10,621 bases of DNA. Source: CAZXFA01 sp964640085 (GTDB lineage Bacteria; Actinomycetota; UBA4738; HRBIN12). Shown here piece by piece: positions 5,167 to 10,621 of the stretch (the first letter of the stretch is position 1; each line of letters begins with the position of its first letter). The notes below the pieces were generated by a model, which saw only the letters and a list, made by a program, of their open reading frames with translations, was not told where the DNA came from and did no database searches. The translations under genes were made by a program, and so were the position numbers. Where the stretch lies: contig CAZXFA010000049.1 in assembly GCA_964640085.1 (NCBI GenBank), positions 1 through 10,621 of the forward strand, written 5' to 3'.

Positions 5167-6857
5167 GTATCCGATCCCTCCGTGGGTGACGTCTGCTCGG
5201 AGATCCACGCGAGGGCTCGCTCGTACGCCTCACGGCTCGAGGCTCCGAGCACGTGCGTGGCCTCGACGAGCTCGATCGGACCGAGCGCCTCCACCCCGCC
5301 CGTCTTGCGGAGCCTGGCGACCATCTCGGGGTCGACGCCGCTCAGGTACAGTCGGCCTCCCACGACCGACAGCTTGTCGGCGTAGCGCGACAGCACCTCG
5401 ATCGCCGTGGACGACAGGCTCGTCCTGCCGCGTAGCCGCAAGACGACGGCCGGCGTGACCGCGCCGGCCGCGTCGGGGAGTCGGGTTTCCAGGGTTCGAG
5501 CGCCCGCGAACAGGAGGCTGCCGTAGACGTCGAGGATCACCACGCGATGGCTCTCCAGGCGCTCGGGAACCGGCCGCTCCGAGACGCTTCCGTCCTCTTC
5601 GGGGACCAGGCGGACCACCGTGAGGTCGAGCGCCTCCCTGTTGACCTGCAGCAACAGGGACAGCGCCACACCGATGCCCACCGCCACCGCCACGGGCAGG
5701 AGCAGCGCGCACACGAACGTGGTGATCCCGGCGACCTGCGAGGTCGCACTGGTCCGAAGGGTCAGCTTCACGTTCGCGACCTTGATGGCGCCGACCGCCG
5801 CGTAGATGAGCACGGCGGCCAGGGTCGCCATGGCGACGGCGCCGACCACCCCAGAGAACGCGACCAGGATCACGAGCATCCACACGCCAGAGAAGATCGA
5901 AGCCCACCTGGTCCGCGCCCCCGCCGAGGCGTTGAGCGCCGTCTGTCCCACCGACCCCCCGACCGGCTGGCCCTGGAAGAAGCCCGATACGATGTTGCCC
6001 AACCCCTGGGCGAGGAAGTCTCGGTTCGCGTCGGAGGGCGAGCCGTCCGGGTTCGGCGACGACTCGCTCACCCCCGATCCCTGGACCAGGACGATCACCG
6101 CCACGGCGAGGGCGCCGACCACGAGATCCAGGGAGAGGAAGCGGATCGCCGGGAGCCCGGGGAGCGGGATGCCAGACGGGATGCTCCCTTCGGCCGCCAC
6201 CGTGGTGACGCTGGAGGCATCGACCACGGCCACGACGATCGAAGGGATCACCAGTGCCGCAAGGGCGGCCACCGGCCGGAAGGCCGTCCTACCGGCGATC
6301 ACCAGGATCGCGATGGCCGAGAGCGTCACGAACAGCGTGGCCAGTTCGATCCGGCCCGGGTGGGTCAGGACGTCGATCGCCCGGGTCAACGCGATGCTGC
6401 CCTCACCCTCCCCGCCAGTCGCGTCGGGGATCTGCCCGAGCACGATGTTCACGGCGATGCCGGTCAGGAACCCGACCATCACCGAGTTGGCGACGAAGCG
6501 CGTGTACCGGCCGAGGCGGAACACCCCGGCCGCCACCATGAACAGGCCGGCCAGGATGGTGAGCAGGAACAGGGCGTCGGGTCGGTCCGCACGAGGGATG
6601 CTGGCGAGCGTCGATCCGGCCGCGAGCGCCGCCGCACTGGTCGTGGTGACGACGACCAGGCTGGTGCTCGCGAACAGCCCTCCCACGATCGGCCCGGCCA
6701 TGCTCGCGTAGAGGCCGTGGATCGGGTTCACGCCGGCCAGGAGGGAGGCAGCCATCCCGTCCGGGACGCTCCCGATCGCCCCCGGGAGCCCGGCGACCGC
6801 TTCGCTCAGGAGGGTCTTCCGTTCGGGGATGGTGACGCTGCGCACGGAGCGGCTCAC
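5163..6857 (-). CDS. SulP family inorganic anion transporter with C-terminal STAS domain
   Basis: This is a 564-residue inner-membrane secondary transporter. SulP members carry sulfate, bicarbonate or other anions/dicarboxylates; the substrate here is not readable. Residues 15-405 form the transport core, with AVAGLPGAIGSVPDGMAAS (20-38), NPIHGLYASMAGPIVGGLF (44-62), NSVMVGFLTGIAVNIVLGQ (124-142) and the signature NRDFLAQGLGNIVSG...GQPVGGSVGQTALNASAGARTRW (278-318). The STAS domain follows (about 438-550), with VILDVYGSLLFAGA and VLRLRGRTSLSSTAIEVL. The GTG at 6857 overlaps the TGA of the upstream flippase-like gene, with GGAGGG 6 bases before it. An in-frame extension to 7736 lies entirely within the upstream gene and is rejected. 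Downstream, its stop overlaps the GTG of the next gene. No carbonic anhydrase or cys genes are adjacent, so neither sulfate nor bicarbonate is favoured by close context, apart from the sulfatase about 2.7 kb upstream. Confidence 0.93.
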   Translation of the reverse strand: MSRSVRSVTIPERKTLLSEAVAGLPGAIGSVPDGMAASLLAGVNPIHGLYASMAGPIVGGLFASTSLVVVTTTSAAALAAGSTLASIPRADRPDALFLLTILAGLFMVAAGVFRLGRYTRFVANSVMVGFLTGIAVNIVLGQIPDATGGEGEGSIALTRAIDVLTHPGRIELATLFVTLSAIAILVIAGRTAFRPVAALAALVIPSIVVAVVDASSVTTVAAEGSIPSGIPLPGLPAIRFLSLDLVVGALAVAVIVLVQGSGVSESSPNPDGSPSDANRDFLAQGLGNIVSGFFQGQPVGGSVGQTALNASAGARTRWASIFSGVWMLVILVAFSGVVGAVAMATLAAVLIYAAVGAIKVANVKLTLRTSATSQVAGITTFVCALLLPVAVAVGIGVALSLLLQVNREALDLTVVRLVPEEDGSVSERPVPERLESHRVVILDVYGSLLFAGARTLETRLPDAAGAVTPAVVLRLRGRTSLSSTAIEVLSRYADKLSVVGGRLYLSGVDPEMVARLRKTGGVEALGPIELVEATHVLGASSREAYERALAWISEQTSPTEGSDT

Positions 6858-9286
6858 AGGTATCCCTCCCGCTTGAGCGCGCTCATCCCGAACCACCCCC
6901 AGATCGGGGCGAGGTAGAAGGTGACCAGTCGGTACATGAGCGCCGCGGCGAGCGCCGTCGCATCGGGGATCCCGATCGCCACCAGCCCGCCTGTGAGCGC
7001 ACCCTCGTAAACACCGAGTCCGCCGGGGACGGGCATGATCCCCGCGAACAAGGTCACGAGCGTGTTCACCGCCAGGAGCTGGCCCAGCGGGGCCCGCTGG
7101 CCGAACGCATGGAGGCACGCGCTCAGCACCATCGCGAGCGCGACGTGCGCGACGAGGTTCCCCCCGAACAGCTGCGCGAGCTTCGTGGGCTGTCGCAGCA
7201 CGGAGAGCGTCTCCCGGGCCTCGCCCACGCGGTCCCTGAGCATCCTCCGCAGCCGGGGAACGGATATCGCGATGGCTAGGCCGATCACCGCCGCAGCAGC
7301 CAGCACGAGGAGCAGGATCATCAACCCCCCCCGGCCCCCCGACCGTTGCAGATGGAGCTCGGACAGCCCTCCGGTCGCCAGGAAGATGACCACGATGAGG
7401 GCCTCGATGAGGAAGCCGGAGAAGCTGTCGACGACCCCGACGACGAGCGCCGAGGCGGCGGGCAGCCCTGACCGCTGGAAGAACCGGACGTTCAGACCGA
7501 CACGGGCGGCGGACGAGGGGACGGCAACCGCCATGAACGCGATCGCGTACTGGAGCAGGACGGCCGGGCCCAGGCGGAGCGGCCTCGGGGAGGCTCCCAC
7601 CGTCGACAGGCCCTGGCCCACCATGGCGAGCTGGGCCAGGAGGACCGCCCAGACGAGCCACGCCCCGCTCGCTTCCTGGAGCTCCTCGACGATGCTCGCC
7701 AGGCCGAGCCCCGCGATGCTCGAGACCAGGAACCACACCCCGAAGACGAGGAGGGCCGCCTGCAGGAGCGAGCCCCAGGTGACCCGGCGGAGCGGCTCCA
7801 GCTTCGGCGGCTCCCGTCCCGTGGCTCGGGAGGTCACCGTCCGCAGCGAGGACAGATCCCGATCCGGTCCCTTCCGTACCTCGCGCCGGGTCCGGGCGGT
7901 GAGGGCCGCCGGCTGCAGGTACGCGAGGAGCTCGCTCAGCCCATCGGCTCCCAGCTGTCCGAGGGCCAAGTCCACGGCGCGGTCCGGACCGGCGATGAGC
8001 GTGATGGTCACGAGCAGCTGGGCCCGATCCGCCTCGATCAACGCACGCGGGGCGCCGACCGCCGCAGCACGGAGATCCACCAGACGGATGGCCCCGTCGG
8101 GAAGCACCACGATGTGGTCAGCATCGAGAGCGCCGTGGGCGATCCCCGCGTCCCCCATCGTCAGAACCGCCCTCCACATCGCCCGGAGCGTCTCGTCGGT
8201 GACGTCCGCGGCCTCGGCCGATGCGAGCGGCACGCCGGACGACTCGAGCACCAACACCCCGTCCTTGTTGGCCATCCCGGCGGCGAGCACGGGCCGGACG
8301 GGTACGCCGTTGCGCTCGGCGAGCAAGGTGAGGAACGCCTCGTGCTCGACCTGCTGGAGCCTGCCGACGAGGAGGTCCGGAGAACGATCCCGGTACCAGA
8401 GGTAGCTCCACACCGAAGCGAGGAGCTGCCCGTCCCACGCATCGCGGCCGTACACCTTGACCAGCAGCGGGGTGTGCTCGGGCGTCTCCCCCTGGATCAG
8501 CGCCACGCCGATGGACTGCAGCTCCGCCGGTCGCAGATCCTGGGCCTGGACCCCCAGGTCACGCAGGGCGGCGGCCACCTCCCGGACCGTGGGACGCCCA
8601 CCGGGAGAGCCGAACACCAGGTGAACGGCCGCCGCGGCGGCGAAACCGAGCGCCATCCCGGCGATCACGCCCACCGGGAGAGCCGACCCCAGGGCGATCG
8701 ATCCGAACGCGCCCAGCACGAGCACGATCCGGCCCGCCCTCCGGAACGGGCGGCCGAGATGCGGCGAGGTGGTGACGATCACGGCGGTCGCGAAGCCCAG
8801 CCGCACGGCCGGGTAGATGAACACCGGATCGCGATCGACCAGGGCCCGGATCGCATCCGCCAGGTTCGGGGCGAGGAGGATTGCTCCGGCGAGTGCGGCG
8901 ACGACCGCCAGCGCCTGATCCCTGAGCAGGAACAGACGCCCGCGGCCGACGATGGCCCCACCGATCAACACCAAGGGCCACAGGGCGAGGGATGCCACGG
9001 CCGCCTCCCAGAACCACCCGAAGAGGCCGGGGAAGGCGGCGAGGGCCCCCTGGAGGACCCTGCCGAGATGGGTCGGTCCCGGCGCGATCAGCGACACGAG
9101 CGCCAGCGTCAGGGCCGAACCGAGCAGGAGGACCGCGTCGGTGGGGCGCCTGGCCCGAGACGCATTCGATCCGGAGGAGAAGAAACGCACCTGCAGATCC
9201 GCCGCACGCCGCAGCAGCGAGGGCCCGCCCGATCGGTCGTCCGCGAGACCGGGGTGCGTCGGAGTCACCCCGTTCGCTTCGCTCAT
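6854..9286 (-). CDS. Lysylphosphatidylglycerol synthase-type (flippase-like) membrane protein with degenerate kinase-like middle domain
   Basis: This is an 810-residue protein in three parts. Residues 1-226 have a polar N-terminus followed by several hydrophobic helices (about 50-68, 93-113, 124-140, 156-172, 186-222). Residues 232-460 look like a protein/aminoglycoside-kinase fold: TPLLVKVYG (candidate Lys277), VEHEAF (Glu315), HGALDADHIVV (384-394) and IRLVDLRAA (Asp404). Kinases normally have H-x-D-x-x-x-x-N; here the catalytic Asp is Ala386 and the Asn is His391, so it is probably a pseudokinase. Residues 500-805 form the LPG_synthase_TM/flippase-like domain (related to the MprF N-terminus and AglD), with AVPSSAARVGLNVRFFQRSG and the diagnostic MPVPGGLGVYEG (751-762). 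A soluble lysyltransferase domain is absent, so it is not a full MprF. The ATG at 9286 overlaps the TGA of the upstream micro-ORF (ATGA), and the TGA overlaps the SulP GTG. Lipid or envelope-glycan handling is inference only. Confidence 0.88.
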   Translation of the reverse strand: MSEANGVTPTHPGLADDRSGGPSLLRRAADLQVRFFSSGSNASRARRPTDAVLLLGSALTLALVSLIAPGPTHLGRVLQGALAAFPGLFGWFWEAAVASLALWPLVLIGGAIVGRGRLFLLRDQALAVVAALAGAILLAPNLADAIRALVDRDPVFIYPAVRLGFATAVIVTTSPHLGRPFRRAGRIVLVLGAFGSIALGSALPVGVIAGMALGFAAAAAVHLVFGSPGGRPTVREVAAALRDLGVQAQDLRPAELQSIGVALIQGETPEHTPLLVKVYGRDAWDGQLLASVWSYLWYRDRSPDLLVGRLQQVEHEAFLTLLAERNGVPVRPVLAAGMANKDGVLVLESSGVPLASAEAADVTDETLRAMWRAVLTMGDAGIAHGALDADHIVVLPDGAIRLVDLRAAAVGAPRALIEADRAQLLVTITLIAGPDRAVDLALGQLGADGLSELLAYLQPAALTARTRREVRKGPDRDLSSLRTVTSRATGREPPKLEPLRRVTWGSLLQAALLVFGVWFLVSSIAGLGLASIVEELQEASGAWLVWAVLLAQLAMVGQGLSTVGASPRPLRLGPAVLLQYAIAFMAVAVPSSAARVGLNVRFFQRSGLPAASALVVGVVDSFSGFLIEALIVVIFLATGGLSELHLQRSGGRGGLMILLLVLAAAAVIGLAIAISVPRLRRMLRDRVGEARETLSVLRQPTKLAQLFGGNLVAHVALAMVLSACLHAFGQRAPLGQLLAVNTLVTLFAGIMPVPGGLGVYEGALTGGLVAIGIPDATALAAALMYRLVTFYLAPIWGWFGMSALKREGYL

Positions 9287-9408
9287 CGTCCGGCCACCGT
9301 TCGCCCAGGGAGCACGAAGATCACGGCCACAGCGACGAACAGGCTCGAGATCAGCCAGAAGCCCGAGCCCGCGGACCGCCGGGACCTGGGTCGCCGGACC
9401 GACCCCAT
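9283..9408 (-). CDS. 41-aa single-helix membrane peptide (hypothetical)
   Basis: From ATG 9408 the frame encodes 41 residues: a basic head (GSVRRPRSRRSAGSG), one hydrophobic helix (about 17-34, FWLISSLFVAVAVIFVLPG) and a short tail. A GAGGG lies about 8 bases before the ATG. Its TGA overlaps the ATG of the 810-aa flippase-like gene (ATGA), the same coupling seen at the two downstream junctions, which is the main reason to believe it. The same frame extends back to ATG 9588, but that would run into the sulfatase gene and give a low-complexity leader, so it is not preferred. It could be a small partner of the large membrane protein or merely a leader peptide that couples its translation. No family recognised. 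Confidence 0.5.
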   Translation of the reverse strand: MGSVRRPRSRRSAGSGFWLISSLFVAVAVIFVLPGRTVAGR

Positions 9409-9538
9409 GGCAGCGCCCTCAGCTCGCTCGGGTCCCCCCGACAGGATGGGAGCAACGTCCCCTCCGGGGCGCTCGAAGCCGAGCCAGACGGCGAGCCATG
9501 AGCCCTGATCGGCCCGCGGTCGTGCGCCCGACGTTCCC
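9409..9538. other. Intergenic region between sulfatase and the membrane operon
   Basis: These 130 bases follow the sulfatase stop (9541-9539) and precede the micro-ORF on the same strand. I see no T-tailed hairpin and no convincing -35/-10 pair. An operon promoter here or read-through from the sulfatase gene are both possible. Confidence 0.4.
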
Positions 9539-10621
9539 CTAGTGGAGACCGCCACCCGAAGCATCTTGCATCTTCTCGAGCACCGCATCCAGGTTGAAGG
9601 CGGCCGGCTTCTGGCGCGGCGGGAACTCCAGGAACGATCGGATCTGCTCGGCCGCGAGCGCCTGCATCGGGTAGATGACGAAGGCGTGCTCGACCAGCCA
9701 GTTCCAGTACCCGTTCGCGTTCTCGTCCGCTCGCTCGAACGGGTCGCGTCGCAGGTTGAAGATCTTCGGCAGCCGGAGCGGCACGAACGGCTCCGCCCAC
9801 AGCCGCATCGTCTTCGCCCGCTGTTCGTAGAACACCGCCTTCCAGTCCCCGTAGCGGATGGCCACGACGAGACCGTCGTCGTTCGTGTAGAAGAACCACT
9901 CGCGCGGCGACCCGTCGGTCTCGTCGGTGAAGTATGGGAGACAGTCGAAGCCGTCGATGTGGACCCTGAAGTGCTTGTCGCCAGCCTGGTGGCCTGCCCT
10001 CAGCTTCTCGACGATGTCCGGCTCTCCGGCAGCGGCGAGCAGCGTGGGGAGCCACTCCTGGTGGGTGACGATGCCGTTCAGCATGGTGCCGGCCGGGAAC
10101 TTCCCGGGCCAGCGAGCGAAGCAGGGCACGCGGTACGCGCCCTCCCAGTTCGAGTTCTTCTCGCTCCGCCATGGCGTGATCGCGCCGTCCGGCCATGTGT
10201 TGTAGTGAGGGCCGTTGTCGGTCGAGTAGACGACGATCGTGTCGTCGGCGATCCCCAGCTCGTCGAGCAGATCGAGCAGCTTCCCGACGTGCCGGTCGTG
10301 GAGGACCATCGCGTCGTTGTAGAAGCCCTGACCGCTGATCCCCTCGGCCTCCTCGGGGATCCGCGTCCAGAGGTGCATGTGCGTGGCGTTCCACCAGACG
10401 AAGAAGGGCTTCCCCTCGGCGTCGGCGTTCCTGATGAACTCGATCGTACGTTCGGTTACATCGTCGTCGATCGTCTCCATCCGCTTCTTCGTGAGCGGAC
10501 CCGTGTCCTCGATACGGCCGTCGGCGAACGAGTGGATGACGCCCCGAGGGCCGAAGCGCTCGCGGAACGCCGGATCCTTCGGGTAGTCGGGGTGCTCGGG
10601 CTCGTCCTCGGCGTTCAGGTG
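9539..10621 (-). CDS. Arylsulfatase-type sulfatase, 5'-truncated by window edge
   Basis: It likely hydrolyses sulfate esters. The fragment is the C-terminal 360 residues; relatives are about 500-560 aa, so the N-terminal third, with the formylglycine signature C-x-P-x-R, lies past base 10621. Frame is open from the edge: HLNAEDEPEHPDYPKDP at the start, then GPLTKKRMETIDDDV. Seen: KPFFVWWNATHMH (His83), VYSTDNG with metal-ligand-type Asp135-Asn136, and RSEKNSNWEGAYRVP with the sulfatase Lys155. The C-terminal part has LPTLLAAAGEPDIVEKL, GDWKAVFYEQRA, LRLPKIFNLRRDPFERAD and FPPRQKP. This pattern is typical of a widespread arylsulfatase subfamily. The internal ATG at 10480 is not the real start because coding similarity continues upstream to the edge. 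Signal peptide, and so location, cannot be judged. It ends 130 bases before the coupled membrane operon on the same strand. Confidence 0.92.
   Translation of the reverse strand, partial: HLNAEDEPEHPDYPKDPAFRERFGPRGVIHSFADGRIEDTGPLTKKRMETIDDDVTERTIEFIRNADAEGKPFFVWWNATHMHLWTRIPEEAEGISGQGFYNDAMVLHDRHVGKLLDLLDELGIADDTIVVYSTDNGPHYNTWPDGAITPWRSEKNSNWEGAYRVPCFARWPGKFPAGTMLNGIVTHQEWLPTLLAAAGEPDIVEKLRAGHQAGDKHFRVHIDGFDCLPYFTDETDGSPREWFFYTNDDGLVVAIRYGDWKAVFYEQRAKTMRLWAEPFVPLRLPKIFNLRRDPFERADENANGYWNWLVEHAFVIYPMQALAAEQIRSFLEFPPRQKPAAFNLDAVLEKMQDASGGGLH

Noticed and set aside
5547..6917. Plus-strand frame of 456 codons opposite SulP
   Set aside because: Antisense to the transporter; His/Asp/Arg/Gln-rich shadow.
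6858..7736. In-frame N-terminal extension of the SulP gene by 293 codons
   Set aside because: Lies wholly inside the flippase-like gene; Arg/Gly/Pro-rich. The GTG at 6857 has a ribosome site and starts the SulP homology.
8114..9508. Plus-strand frame of 464 codons
   Set aside because: Antisense to the 810-aa gene with the same charged shadow composition.
9409..9588. Longer version of the micro-ORF starting at 9588
   Set aside because: Overlaps the sulfatase coding end and adds 60 residues without motif; only the last 41 residues look like a membrane peptide.

Overview
The window is very GC-rich bacterial DNA, densely coding, with strong third-position G/C bias, frequent GTG starts and 4-base start/stop overlaps. 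Protein style (a CitZ-length citrate synthase, a LysPG-synthase-like membrane protein with a kinase-like insert, an actinobacterial-type large membrane protein with an extracytoplasmic helical domain) suggests an actinobacterial or similar high-GC lineage. A run of exactly 100 Ns (5020-5119) shows this is a draft scaffold, perhaps metagenomic. The taxonomy is inference, not proof.

Layout. (1) 1-2231: a divergent pair of TCA-cycle genes. An isocitrate dehydrogenase of the NAD-IDH/isopropylmalate dehydrogenase family runs left and is cut by the window edge. Citrate synthase runs right. They share a 121-bp promoter region. (2) 2256-4394, minus strand: a two-gene membrane unit, a Bax-inhibitor-1/YccA-like protein followed 6-12 bp later by an unrecognised multi-pass protein of about 457 aa. 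Its 3' end faces citrate synthase across 24 bp. (3) 4492-9408, minus strand: a tightly coupled membrane operon. In transcription order it holds a 41-aa single-helix peptide, an 810-aa protein with membrane helices, a degenerate kinase-like domain and a flippase-like domain, a SulP anion transporter with STAS domain, and a membrane-anchored Pro/Glu/Ser-rich protein broken by the N gap. All three visible junctions are ATGA or GTGA overlaps. (4) 9539-10621, minus strand: the C-terminal two thirds of an arylsulfatase-type enzyme, cut by the right edge.

How they fit together: the first two genes supply two TCA steps (acetyl-CoA to citrate, isocitrate to 2-oxoglutarate); aconitase is not in the window. 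The coupled operon looks like one envelope or transport module. Because a sulfatase lies just upstream of a SulP gene, sulfate release followed by uptake is conceivable, but the SulP substrate cannot be read from sequence. I see no CRISPR array, tRNA, rRNA, transposon, phage gene or defence system. No gene-free stretch exceeds 300 bases apart from the gap, whose true length is unknown. The features most worth a second look are the altered coenzyme-binding loop of the isocitrate dehydrogenase, the pseudokinase-flippase fusion and the coupled operon with its micro-protein. None of these amounts to proof of a new system.
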